Of a DNA stretch of 64,000 bases, positions 8,514 through 17,089 are shown one piece after another. The notes beneath the pieces are model-generated. The model did not search any database. It worked only from the letters and a program-made list of their open reading frames with translations, and was not told the origin of the DNA. Location: NCBI GenBank assembly GCA_900142905.1, contig FSRV01000001.1:930001-994000 (forward strand), written 5' to 3'. Numbering within the stretch: position 1 is the stretch's first letter; every line of letters starts with the position of its first letter. The position numbers and the translations under genes are program-made. This DNA comes from Burkholderia sp. GAS332 (GTDB taxonomy: Bacteria > Pseudomonadota > Gammaproteobacteria > Burkholderiales > Burkholderiaceae).

Positions 8514-9008
8514 TCAATTGCAACCGTGGTGCATGTGCACGGAACCCAGAACGGCGACTTCAGCGGGCGTGTGTTTGAGCGAATCTTCGTTGACCTGGGC
8601 TGCGTCGGCGACGAAGTCGTCGACGATCGACGACACCTGCGTATTGCGCAAACACAGCGACACCCGCTGCGTTTCGTTGGGCGGCAGCGACGCGCGCTGA
8701 CCGAGGAACAACACGCCGTACTGATAGCCGTGGATGATGCCGCGAATCGCGCCGACGCATTGACCTTGCGCGACGTTGTCGTTTTTCTGTTTGCAGGTTT
8801 GCGCAAGCGAATAGGCGGAGAAGGTGGGGTCGACCGGCGGGGCGGCTTGCGACAGGGTTGGTGCCTCCGGCTGGGCCGACGTAGCCGGTGTTTGCACAGG
8901 GGGTTGCGCCGCCGTTTGCGCATTAGCGAGCGATGCGAGGCCCAACGCGGCGACCATCAGCAGGCCGGTGGCCGTACGCGCCATGGAGTGGGGGACGTTT
9001 CGTTTCAT
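8514..9008 (-). CDS. Exported Rap1a/Tai-like domain protein
   Basis: This 164-residue protein begins with a Sec signal peptide (Arg-rich start, a hydrophobic core and a likely cut after LASLANA). A Pro/Gln/Thr-rich linker follows, then a domain from about residue 65 with YSLAQTCKQKN, GQCVGAIRGIIHGYQYG and a C-terminal conserved stretch. The Cys pair and glycine pattern resemble the Rap1a/Tai family. That family includes immunity proteins against type VI amidase effectors, but it is also widespread as exported proteins of unknown role. No effector gene is next to it, so an immunity role is not supported here. Confidence 0.7.
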   Translation of the reverse strand: MKRNVPHSMARTATGLLMVAALGLASLANAQTAAQPPVQTPATSAQPEAPTLSQAAPPVDPTFSAYSLAQTCKQKNDNVAQGQCVGAIRGIIHGYQYGVLFLGQRASLPPNETQRVSLCLRNTQVSSIVDDFVADAAQVNEDSLKHTPAEVAVLGSVHMHHGCN

Positions 9009-9323
9009 GTTGTGATGCCCTCATATCGAACGTTGAATCTGATATGAGGCAATCGCTTCGGTTTGGTTCCGGTCACGCACGACGCGATCGATTGTTTTGG
9101 GTTTGAGCGTGTGCGGGACACTTGTCAGCGAGTCACGGCGGTTTGCGCTGTTTTGTCGAGTCGCTGGCGGGCGCTGTTGACGCCGACCGGCCTCGGGCGG
9201 TGACGCTCGACCGGGGGATCGAGACATCACCGCCGTTGCCGGGGGACTGCGGACGGGATACGGAAGTATCTCGTTAGCGACGGGTAGGGCGCGGGGGCCC
9301 CCTACCCGGGAAGCAGGCGACTG
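9009..9323. other. Intergenic region with a hairpin
   Basis: No gene is visible. On the minus strand the left end supplies the leader of the Rap1a-like gene (GAGGG before the start). The right end carries a stem of CGGGTAGGG and CCCTACCCG at 9281-9308, 15 bp past the stop of the glycine-rich gene. The stem could end its transcription, although the T-run is missing. Confidence 0.45.
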
Positions 9324-10400
9324 CTAGTGCCCGTTTCCTCCGCCATTGCCACCACCGTTACCGCCGCTACCCTTGCCTCCGTGACCGCCGCCGAGGCCTC
9401 CGCCAAAGCCGCCGCCGAACCCGCCACCGAAGCCTCCGCCAAAACCACCACCGGGGCCGCTGCCACAACCGCAGCCGCCGCTCCCGCTGCTGCCGCCACC
9501 GCCGCTGCTGCCACCGCCGCTGCTGCCACCGCCGCTGCTGCCACCGCCGCTGCTGCCACCGCCGCTGCTGCCACCGCCGCTGCTGCCACCGCCGCTGCTG
9601 CCACCGCCGCTGCTGCCACCGCCGCTGCTGCCGCCACCGCTGCTGCCACCGCCGCTGCTGCCGCCGCCGCTGCTGCCGCCACCGCTGCTGCCACCGCCGC
9701 TGCTGCCGCCACCGCTGCTGCCACCGCCGCTGCTGCCACCGCCGCTGCTGCCACCGCCGCTGCTGCCGCCACCGCTGCTGCCACCGCCGCTGCTGCCACC
9801 GCCGCTGCTGCCACCGCCGCTGCTGCCGCCACCGCTGCTGCCGCCACCGCTGCTGCCACCACCGCTGCTACCACCGCCGCTGCTACCGCCACCACTGCTG
9901 CCACCGCCGCTGCTGCCGCCGCCGCTGCTACCACCGCCGCTGCTACCACCGCCACCGCTACCGTTGCCATTACCCTTACCGCCGCCGCTGCCCGAGCCTG
10001 CTGCGCCGCCGGAACCATTGCCGCTCGCACCCGCGCCATTGTCGCCCGCGCTCGCTGCGCCGTTGCCGCTGCCGCCGGCATGCTGCACGCATCCCCCGAC
10101 AGTGGTCTTTACGCAATCGCGCGGGCTGAACACCACGGCCGCATCGTCGGCAGCGGTCGGTTCATCGGCTGCGGTGCCGGTGGCCATTGCGCCTGCCGCC
10201 GAACCGTCGTCCTGCGCGAGTTGTGTCGCGCTGTGCGCATCGCTCGCAGGCAGTGCCGTATCGGCATGAAAGATCCACTTGGGAGTCGCATCGGTCGACG
10301 CTGAGTACGCGACCTGAGTCACCAGCAAAACCACGCCAGCCACGACCGCCGCACCTCGTATAACCCCGAAGTAGTACTGATTGAATTTTCTGGTTTTCAT
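9324..10400 (-). CDS. Exported glycine/serine repeat protein (about 31 GGGSS repeats)
   Basis: This 358-residue protein has a membrane-targeting N-terminus (MKTRKFNQYYFGVIRG, then a hydrophobic stretch ending VAYSAS). An acidic/Ala region of about 60 residues follows, then a short Cys-containing segment (SPRDCVKTTVGGCVQ). The centre is about 31 uninterrupted copies of the pentapeptide GGGSS. The tail has GGFGGG repeats, a CGC pair and GGN repeats. The protein is low-complexity, flexible and probably exposed outside the inner membrane; no function is known to me. The frame extends 14 codons upstream, but the ATG at 10400 has GAGAG before it and gives a sensible signal sequence. The opposite strand is also open throughout because of the repeat. 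Confidence 0.75.
   Translation of the reverse strand: MKTRKFNQYYFGVIRGAAVVAGVVLLVTQVAYSASTDATPKWIFHADTALPASDAHSATQLAQDDGSAAGAMATGTAADEPTAADDAAVVFSPRDCVKTTVGGCVQHAGGSGNGAASAGDNGAGASGNGSGGAAGSGSGGGKGNGNGSGGGGSSGGGSSGGGSSGGGSSGGGSSGGGSSGGGSSGGGSSGGGSSGGGSSGGGSSGGGSSGGGSSGGGSSGGGSSGGGSSGGGSSGGGSSGGGSSGGGSSGGGSSGGGSSGGGSSGGGSSGGGSSGGGSSGGGSSGGGSSGGGSSGGGSSGGGGSSGSGGCGCGSGPGGGFGGGFGGGFGGGFGGGLGGGHGGKGSGGNGGGNGGGNGH
9486..9957. repeat. 15-bp minisatellite encoding GGGSS
   Basis: About 31 tandem copies of a 15-bp unit, read on the plus strand as GCTGCTGCCACCGCC with third-base variants (CCA/CCG, GCC/GCT/GCA). Because the unit is a multiple of three, gain or loss of copies would change protein length without breaking the frame. 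The high similarity between units suggests recent expansion or homogenisation. Confidence 0.9.
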
Positions 10401-10839
10401 CACGTCTCTCCCGAGGGAACGCCGACACCTCGCTGCGGCCATTTCCCACGCTTATTCGCCGACGCCGGGCCTGTCTGAATGCGGGTCTCGTCGTCCCCCG
10501 AGTCTGTTTTGCGGATGCAAGTCAAACACCATTATTGTCTTCCCGGCTCCGTAGCCGGTGCGCCGATGAGCGCTGCCATGCGCTTCAGCCGATACCGTCC
10601 GGGCGCGCTGCGTCACGTATCGCCTCTTGCCGCGGCGATTCGCACAAGCGGCGCTCCCGAATCTCTTCCAATCTGTTTGGTTTTGAATGTCTGGACAGTA
10701 CTTAGCGATATCCATGCCATTTCCCGCAAAGCCTTGCGGCGACAGGCATCGAACATGGGCGTGTGATGCCCGCGGAGAAAAAACGCATGAAAACGTTTCG
10801 GTGATGAAACGCGTAGCCGGAAAGCCGCCTTATTGCGCG
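10401..10839. other. Intergenic region between the glycine-rich gene and the ABC operon end
   Basis: No gene is supported. It should hold the promoter of the glycine-rich gene and the 3' end of the peptide transporter operon. A weak 6-bp stem (CGTTTC and GAAACG) lies at 10794-10811, 29 bp past the stop of the ATPase gene. Confidence 0.35.
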
Positions 10840-13011
10840 TTATTCGTTGCGCGCGGCGTTTTCCGGCGCGCTTTCCGGGCTGTTGCCGGAGGTCTTGCCG
10901 GCGCCGTCGCGCGAGGCGGCTTGCAGCGTGCGCAGCTCGTCAATGGGGATATGGCAGCGGATGCGATGCGCGGACGGTTGGGCAGGGTCGCCGCTGCCGG
11001 CTTCGAGGAAGGGTGGGTCTTGCTGCTCGCAGATCGGCCCGAGTTTGCGCGGGCAGCGCGTATGGAACACGCAGCCGGACGGCGGCGATGCCGCGCTGGG
11101 CAGATCGCCGGACAGGCGTATGCGAGCGTGGCTGTCGCGGGCATCGAGTGTCGGCACTGATGACAGAAGCGCTTCGGTGTAAGGATGGTGCGGTCCGCCG
11201 AAGACTGCCGCTGCCGGTCCGATCTCCAGCAGCCGGCCGAGGTACAGGACCGCGATGCGATCGGACAGATAGCGCACCACGTGCAGATCATGCGAGATGA
11301 ACACGTAGCTCACGCCACGCTCGCGTTGCAGATCGGCGAGCAGGTTGAGAATCGCGGCCTGCACGGAGACGTCCAGCGCGGAAGTGGGTTCGTCGCAGAC
11401 CACCACACGCGGTTCACCGGCAAACGCGCGCGCGATCGCGACGCGCTGTTTGAGGCCGCCGGACAACTGGCGCGTGCGCGAACCGAGATAGCGCTCGGGC
11501 AAACGCACGGCGGCCGTCAAGGTGGCGAGCCGTTCGTCGATCGCCGCGCCGCGCAACGCGGTGAGACGCGACAACGCACGGCCGATTAGCCGCTTCACCG
11601 AATGCGCGCGATTGAGCGCCGAGTCCGGATTCTGGAACACGATCTGCAGCGACTTGACCTGCTCGTCGTTGCGTCGCGTGACGCGCGCGGCGAGTGGTGT
11701 GCCGTCGAGTTCGAGCACGCTGCCCGCATCCGGTGTGAGCAGGCCGAGCATCAGTTTCGCGAGCGTTGTCTTGCCGCTGCCGGATTCGCCGACGAGGCCG
11801 AGCGTTTCGCCACTGGCGAGATCGATCGAAACGTTGTCGACTGCGCGCAGCGGAGCGCCGGACACGTGGAACGTCTTCGAGAGTTTTTCCGCGCGCAGCA
11901 CGAGAGCAGGGCGCTTGCCGTCACGCCACGCACCGTCATGCTGGGGCACTGCGTCCGCAGACGCATGCGGCAGTTCGATTGCGCGTTCGTGGTAATGGCA
12001 GCGCGACATCTGATCGCCGTGCGCGGCGTTCACGCGATACGGCGGCGGTGCTTCATGGCGGCAGCGCTCGTCGGCGAGGCGGCAGCGGTCCGCGTAAATG
12101 CAGCCTTGCGTAACCGAGCCCGGCAAGGGCAGATGACCCGCGATGGTATCGAGCCGTTCGGTGTCCTTGCTGCGCCCCGCGCCCGGCAAACAGCGCAGTA
12201 GTCCAACCGTATAGGGATGACGCGGCCGCGCGAACACATCCTGGGTTGCGCCTTCCTCGACCAGCTTGCCGGCATACAGCACGCCGACGCGCTCGCACAT
12301 CCGCCCGATCACCGCGAGGTTGTGGCTGATGAACAGCACAGCGGTGCCGAGTTCTTCGCGCAGTTGCGCCACGAGGTCGAGCACTTCGGCTTCGACGGTG
12401 GCGTCGAGCCCGGTGGTCGGTTCGTCGAGGATCAGCAAGGCCGGATTCGAGGCGAGCGCCATGGCGATCACCACACGTTGCTGCATGCCACCCGACAACT
12501 GATGCGGATAGCTGTCCATCACGCGTTCGGGTGACGCGATGCGTACTCGCTGCAGTATCTCGACCGTGCGCTGCACCGCTTCGTCACGCGAGACACCGGC
12601 TGCTTCGAATGCTTCCGTGACTTGCCGCGCGATCGTCAGTGACGGATTCAACGCGCGCCCGGGATCCTGGTAGACCATCGAAATCGCGTTCGCGCGCATC
12701 GTGCGTAAAGCGTCGGCGTCGAGTTTCTGCACGTCCTGGCCGGCGATGAGGATCTTGCCCGCCTTCACCTTGCCGTTGCGTGGCAGATAACGCAGCGCCG
12801 CCATCGCGACCGTCGATTTACCGCAGCCGGATTCCCCGACGAGGCCATACGCTTCGCCGCGCCGCACACGAAACGACACGTCCTGGAGCACTTCACGATC
12901 GCGTCCGCGCATCCGGTACGTGACCGTCAGGCCGACGACGGTCAGCGCATCCGTGCGATCGCTCTTCGACACGTCGAAGGCGGGGAACGAGGCGGGCGGC
13001 GGGCCGTTCAT
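10840..13011 (-). CDS. Peptide-type ABC importer, fused double ATPase (DppD-DppF type)
   Basis: This 723-residue protein has two complete ABC ATPase domains in one chain. The first has Walker A GESGCGKST, signature LSGGMQQR and Walker B LLILDEP; the second has GESGSGKTT, LSGGLKQR and VVCDEP. Each is followed by the Cys-containing oligopeptide-transporter C-terminal motif (GCIYADRCRLADERC and GCVFHTRCPRKLGPIC). It powers uptake through the two permeases encoded upstream, the last of which overlaps it by 4 bp (ATGA). It is the last gene of the operon. The substrate may be peptides, or nickel or opine-like compounds. Confidence 0.93.
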   Translation of the reverse strand: MNGPPPASFPAFDVSKSDRTDALTVVGLTVTYRMRGRDREVLQDVSFRVRRGEAYGLVGESGCGKSTVAMAALRYLPRNGKVKAGKILIAGQDVQKLDADALRTMRANAISMVYQDPGRALNPSLTIARQVTEAFEAAGVSRDEAVQRTVEILQRVRIASPERVMDSYPHQLSGGMQQRVVIAMALASNPALLILDEPTTGLDATVEAEVLDLVAQLREELGTAVLFISHNLAVIGRMCERVGVLYAGKLVEEGATQDVFARPRHPYTVGLLRCLPGAGRSKDTERLDTIAGHLPLPGSVTQGCIYADRCRLADERCRHEAPPPYRVNAAHGDQMSRCHYHERAIELPHASADAVPQHDGAWRDGKRPALVLRAEKLSKTFHVSGAPLRAVDNVSIDLASGETLGLVGESGSGKTTLAKLMLGLLTPDAGSVLELDGTPLAARVTRRNDEQVKSLQIVFQNPDSALNRAHSVKRLIGRALSRLTALRGAAIDERLATLTAAVRLPERYLGSRTRQLSGGLKQRVAIARAFAGEPRVVVCDEPTSALDVSVQAAILNLLADLQRERGVSYVFISHDLHVVRYLSDRIAVLYLGRLLEIGPAAAVFGGPHHPYTEALLSSVPTLDARDSHARIRLSGDLPSAASPPSGCVFHTRCPRKLGPICEQQDPPFLEAGSGDPAQPSAHRIRCHIPIDELRTLQAASRDGAGKTSGNSPESAPENAARNE

Positions 13012-13886
13012 CGGTCGAGCACTCCTTGCACGCTATCGGCGATCAGATTCACGCCGACCACGAGCGAAGCAATGGCGCCGGCCGCGAATACGACCGTCCA
13101 CCACGCACCGCCCGCCATCAGCGCATACGACTCGGACAGTGCGAGCCCCCAGTCGGCGGAAGGCGGTTGAATGCCGAAGCCGAGAAACGACAGCGTCGCG
13201 ACCGCGAAAATGGCGTAGCCAAGCCGCACTGTCGCCTCGACGATGATCGGCGGCAGCACGTTCGGCAGAATTTCCGCGAACATGATGTACGGTGCGCGTT
13301 CGCCGCGCAGTTGCGCGGCGGCGACGTAGTCCAGATGCCGTTCGGCGAATACGGCGGCGCGTACCGTACGCGCGGTGATCGGCGTAAAGGTGATGCCGAT
13401 CACGAGGATCACGGTGAAGTTCGATGCGCCGACCGCAGCCAGCGCGAGCAACGCGACGATGACCAGCGGCAGTGCGAGCACGGCGTCGATCGCCCGTCCC
13501 ACTACGTTGTCGACCCAGCCCTCGAAGTAGCCGACGATCAAGCCGAGGGCCGTGCCCGCCACGGTGCCGAGCAGGGTCGCCAACGGCGCGATGGTGAGAA
13601 TGTCGCGCGCGCCGACGATCACCCGCGAGAACACGTCACGGCCGAGCTGATCCGTGCCGAACCAATGCGTGCCGTCGGGGGGCGTGAGCGAGTTGAGCGG
13701 GTCGGATGCATACGGGTCGATCCGCACGATCCATGGGCCGGCGATCGCGCAGACGATCCACCATCCCACGATCAGCACGCCGACCACGAAGGTGGGCGAG
13801 CGCAGTAGCACGCGCAACTGGTCGAAGCGCGGTTCGGTAGCCGGACGTGGCGTAGGCGGCGCGGCCGGCGGAACGATGGTGCTCAT
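13008..13886 (-). CDS. Peptide-type ABC importer permease (DppC type)
   Basis: This 292-residue inner-membrane permease has a Pro-rich cytosolic start, then LRSPTFVVGVLIVGWW as helix 1. It carries the DppC hallmark HWFGTDQLGRDVFSRVIVGAR and further helices, with the EAA-type loop near GERAPYIMFAEILPNVLPPI. The start at 13886 overlaps the upstream permease stop by 4 bp, and its own stop overlaps the ATPase start by 4 bp, so translation is probably coupled. The open frame continues upstream but overlaps the other permease and encodes no recognisable protein there. Confidence 0.92.
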   Translation of the reverse strand: MSTIVPPAAPPTPRPATEPRFDQLRVLLRSPTFVVGVLIVGWWIVCAIAGPWIVRIDPYASDPLNSLTPPDGTHWFGTDQLGRDVFSRVIVGARDILTIAPLATLLGTVAGTALGLIVGYFEGWVDNVVGRAIDAVLALPLVIVALLALAAVGASNFTVILVIGITFTPITARTVRAAVFAERHLDYVAAAQLRGERAPYIMFAEILPNVLPPIIVEATVRLGYAIFAVATLSFLGFGIQPPSADWGLALSESYALMAGGAWWTVVFAAGAIASLVVGVNLIADSVQGVLDR

Positions 13887-14893
13887 TCGGCGCTCCTCAC
13901 GCGCAGCCGCGGATTGAGCAGAACATGCAGCGCATCGGCGACGAGATTGGCGACGGTGTAGACCACGCCGATTGTCAGCACGCCTGCTTCGAGCATCGGA
14001 AAGTCCTTGGCCTTGGCGGCGTTGTAGATCAACGAGCCGATGCCTTGATAGTGAAACAGCGTTTCGACCACCACGAGACCGCCGATCATGTAGCCGAGTT
14101 GCGTCGCGGCGACGGTGATGGTCGGCAGCAGTGCATTGCGCAATACGTGCCGCCAGATCACGGTACGGCGCGGCAAGCCTTTGAGGATCGCGGTGCGGGT
14201 GTAGTCCGCATCGAGCGCTTCGACGGTGCCCGCGCGCGCCATTCTCGCGATGTAGCCGAAAAACACCAGCACCAGCGGCAGCACCGGCAGTATCAGATAC
14301 CGCAATTGTTCGAGTGCGCTCGCTTCGGGCGGATACGACGCCTCGATTGGCAGCCAGCGCAGCCACACGCCGAACACCAGAATCAGCACGATCGACGAGA
14401 CGAACTCCGGCACCACGGTCGCCGATAAACCGGCGATGCTGATGGTCCGATCGAGCCAGCGTCCCGCGTGCATGGCCGACCACACCCCGCCCGCAATGCC
14501 GAGCGGCACGACGACGATAAACGCGAGCAGGCCGAGCTTGGCCGAATGCGCCAGCGCGTCGGCGATAAACGGCCCGACCGGCTCACGGTACGCATAGGAA
14601 AGCCCCATATCGCCGCGCACGAAATGCGAGATCCACTCGACGTATTGCGTCATGAGTGGGCGGTCGGCGCCGAGTTGATGATTGAGCGCGGCGACCGCGC
14701 GCGCATCGGCGAGGGGTCCGAGCACCGCGCGGCCGATATCGCCAGGCAGCAACTGGCCGCCGGCGAACACGATCACCGAGAGCAGCCACAACGTAATCAA
14801 CGACAAGCCGATCCGCGTCGCCAGAAATCGCACGACGCGTCCCGCGTTGCCGTTCGAGACCGGGGAGGCGGAAGGGGTCACCGTGGTCGACAT
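13883..14893 (-). CDS. Peptide-type ABC importer permease (DppB type)
   Basis: This 336-residue inner-membrane permease of the DppB/OppB type has FLATRIGLSLITLWLLSVIVF as helix 1. The conserved stretch GDMGLSYAYREPVGPFIADAL is followed by four or five more helices and an EAA loop near GLPRRTVIWRHVLRNALLPT. It has a good CAGGAGATC ribosome site. It follows the binding-protein gene by about 120 bp, a gap that contains a small 15-bp tandem repeat, and overlaps the second permease. Confidence 0.92.
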   Translation of the reverse strand: MSTTVTPSASPVSNGNAGRVVRFLATRIGLSLITLWLLSVIVFAGGQLLPGDIGRAVLGPLADARAVAALNHQLGADRPLMTQYVEWISHFVRGDMGLSYAYREPVGPFIADALAHSAKLGLLAFIVVVPLGIAGGVWSAMHAGRWLDRTISIAGLSATVVPEFVSSIVLILVFGVWLRWLPIEASYPPEASALEQLRYLILPVLPLVLVFFGYIARMARAGTVEALDADYTRTAILKGLPRRTVIWRHVLRNALLPTITVAATQLGYMIGGLVVVETLFHYQGIGSLIYNAAKAKDFPMLEAGVLTIGVVYTVANLVADALHVLLNPRLRVRSAE

Positions 14894-14939
14894 CGTGATC
14901 TCCTGCCGAAGAAGCGCCGCGCGCTCATGCGTTCAACGG

Positions 14940-15014
14940 TTTTTGCATTCACGGCTTTTGCGTCCATTGCATTTGCGTCCACCGCTTTTGCGTCCACTGC
15001 ATTTGCGTCCAAAT
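14940..15014. repeat. 15-bp tandem repeat inside the ABC importer operon
   Basis: Four close copies and one degenerate copy of a 15-bp unit (CTTTTGCGTCCATTG, CATTTGCGTCCACCG and so on) fill most of the gap between the binding-protein stop and the DppB-type permease start. The last unit runs into the stop of the binding-protein gene. Copy-number change could alter permease expression relative to the binding protein. Confidence 0.8.
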
Positions 15015-16678
15015 TACGCGCTCAGTACCGCGCGGTCGAAATAGAGTTGCGCGAGCGCGGTGAAGCGCACGCCGTTCACACCCTTGCGCATGGCGATGAG
15101 CTGATCGTAGAAGAACGGGATGATCACGGGCGTTTCGTCGAGCAACAGCGTCTGGATCTGCCCGGAAATTTTCCGCTGCGTGCCCAGGTCGATTGCCGCG
15201 ACGAACTGCGCGACCAGTTGATCGTACTGCGGGTTCCTGAAGTGTGCGGCGTTCCAGGTGCCGGTGCTGGTGAGCGGCGCGTTCAGAAACACATTCGGCA
15301 CGCCGCGATGGCCATAGTCGGTGATGCCGAGCGGCGAGTCGAGCCAGTCCGATTTGCCCGGCGTGCCCGCGCCGTAGTACAGCGACTGGCTTTCCACTTT
15401 CAGATTGATGCGTACGCCGATCGCCTTCGCCGCGTTCTGCACGACCACCGCGAGGTCGGGGATCTCCATGTACTTTTCGGTGGTCAGCGTGACGTCGAAA
15501 CCGTTCGGGACGCCCGCTTGCGCCAGCAGTTGCTTCGCTTTCGCGATGTCGATCCTGCGTTGCGCGATGCCTGCATCGGATGACGGAAACACCGGTGCGA
15601 ACGGACTGTCGTTACCGAGCTGCGCGCGGCCCTTGAACAAGCCACGCACCAGCACGTCGCGATCGAGCGACAACGCCAGCGCCTGGCGCACGCGCTTGTC
15701 CTTGAACAACGGATTGTCGTTGCGCATATGAATCTGGCGATGCGCGCTCGACTTCACGCCGACTGCCTTGTAGTCCGGATTGTTCAGAATGCCGGCGCCG
15801 CCCTGCACGGTGAAGGTGCCCATCACGTCGGCCTGATGGCCTTGCAAGGCGAGCATTTGTGCCTGTTCGTCGGCGTAGAACGAGAACTGTACGCGTTGCG
15901 GTAACGCTTTGTCGCCCCAGTAGTCGGGATTGCGCACGAATGACGCGCCGACCTTCGCCTGATACTTTTCGAGCTTGAACGGACCGGTGCCGATGAAGCT
16001 CTTTTCATATCCCCCCGCATAGTTCGCGGGCAGGATCACGGCGTTGTAATTGTCCGAGGAAACGTAATAGGGGAAGTTGCCGTTCGGTGCATCGAGATGG
16101 AAGGCGACCGTGTGGTCGTCGACCACCTTCGCCCCGCCTTTCGACAGCACGCCCTTGAGCACCGAGAGCGCCGCCGAACCGCTCGCCGGATCGGCGAGGC
16201 GATCGAACGTGGCGACGACGTCTTTGGCGGTGAACACCTGGCCGTCGTGGAACTTGACGTTCGGACGCAGCGTGAAGGTCCACACATCGCCCTTGTCGTT
16301 CGGCTTCCACGACAACGCGAGCGCCGGTTTCAGCACGAGCTTTTCGCCGTCGTCGTCGATCAGGAATTCGCCAGTCTGGTTCAGCAACGCGAGACTTGCG
16401 GCATCGGTCACCGTGAGCGGATCGACCGCGCCGGCCGGCGTCAGATGGGCGACGCGGATCGTCTGGTTGGACGGGGCCGCCGCGCCTTGCGCGCGGGCGC
16501 GCGGCGCATTCAGAACGCCGCCGCCAACCAGTGACAAACCGATCACGCTCGCATAGCGCAGCAAATCGCGGCGGGTGATGCGGCCGGCGATAAATTCGTC
16601 GATCGCGTGGTTGCCGTAGGCGTCGGCGGTGAGTCGGGCTGCGTCGAGTTCGGGAAATCGGTCCGCGGGAATCTTCAT
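15014..16678 (-). CDS. Peptide-type ABC importer substrate-binding protein (SBP_bac_5)
   Basis: This 554-residue periplasmic protein is the first gene of the operon. Near residue 36 it has a twin-arginine-like signal (ITRRDLLRYASVIGLSLVGG) ending at APRARAQG, so export by Tat is likely. The mature part follows the family 5 binding-protein pattern: FHDGQVFTAKDVVATFDRL, GTGPFKLEKY, and VRQALALSLDRDVLVRGLF. About 35 residues precede the RR motif, longer than usual, which leaves the start somewhat open. The ligand is not deducible. Confidence 0.9.
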   Translation of the reverse strand: MKIPADRFPELDAARLTADAYGNHAIDEFIAGRITRRDLLRYASVIGLSLVGGGVLNAPRARAQGAAAPSNQTIRVAHLTPAGAVDPLTVTDAASLALLNQTGEFLIDDDGEKLVLKPALALSWKPNDKGDVWTFTLRPNVKFHDGQVFTAKDVVATFDRLADPASGSAALSVLKGVLSKGGAKVVDDHTVAFHLDAPNGNFPYYVSSDNYNAVILPANYAGGYEKSFIGTGPFKLEKYQAKVGASFVRNPDYWGDKALPQRVQFSFYADEQAQMLALQGHQADVMGTFTVQGGAGILNNPDYKAVGVKSSAHRQIHMRNDNPLFKDKRVRQALALSLDRDVLVRGLFKGRAQLGNDSPFAPVFPSSDAGIAQRRIDIAKAKQLLAQAGVPNGFDVTLTTEKYMEIPDLAVVVQNAAKAIGVRINLKVESQSLYYGAGTPGKSDWLDSPLGITDYGHRGVPNVFLNAPLTSTGTWNAAHFRNPQYDQLVAQFVAAIDLGTQRKISGQIQTLLLDETPVIIPFFYDQLIAMRKGVNGVRFTALAQLYFDRAVLSA

Positions 16679-17089
16679 CGATGGAGTGTCCAGTCCGTTC
16701 TGCTGTCGGTTCTGAAGGGCCGCGCCGGATGCGCGCGACGGGGCGACGTTATTGCAATGACGAAAAGCTGCAGCGCGCTGCAGTGGCGAAAAGCGGTTTC
16801 AGTGTAAGCGATTGCCCACGGATTGGGCGCACCTGCACGGGCACGGGGTGCCGGTTTCGCGGATAAAAGGGGCAGCGTGTATCGTCAGGACAACGCTTGA
16901 TGCAACGCTGCGGGACGCTTTGCCGTGGAGCGTATGGCGCGAATACTGCGCGCGGCCGATGCCCGAGCGTGGTAAGCGCTGCTGCGATGACATCGCTTAC
17001 CGACCGGGCTGGTGCAGGCGAGTTGGATTTACCGCGTGCCGGGCCGTCGGGCACGATGCGCGATGCCCGATGTGGCGGAGGCAAGCGAT
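16679..17089. other. Intergenic region upstream of the ABC operon
   Basis: No gene is supported. CTGCAGCGCGCTGCAG, a perfect 16-bp palindrome flanked by GAAAAG direct repeats, sits at 16768-16783, about 90 bp upstream of the binding-protein start, and is a candidate operator. A second inverted repeat, GGTAAGCG and CGCTTACC with a 15-base spacer, lies at 16971-17001 near the 3' end of the cupin gene. Confidence 0.5.

Noticed and set aside
8514..9008. Type VI immunity protein role for the Rap1a-like gene
   Set aside because: No amidase effector or type VI gene is nearby, and the domain is common in exported proteins without such a role.
9327..10304. Ala/Thr repeat frame opposite the GGGSS gene
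   Set aside because: The repeat keeps all frames open. The minus-strand frame has a signal sequence and ribosome site, while the plus-strand frame has neither.
13887..14483. N-terminal extension of the DppC-type permease frame
   Set aside because: It overlaps the DppB-type gene and encodes Arg-rich nonsense; the ATGA overlap at 13883-13886 marks the real start.
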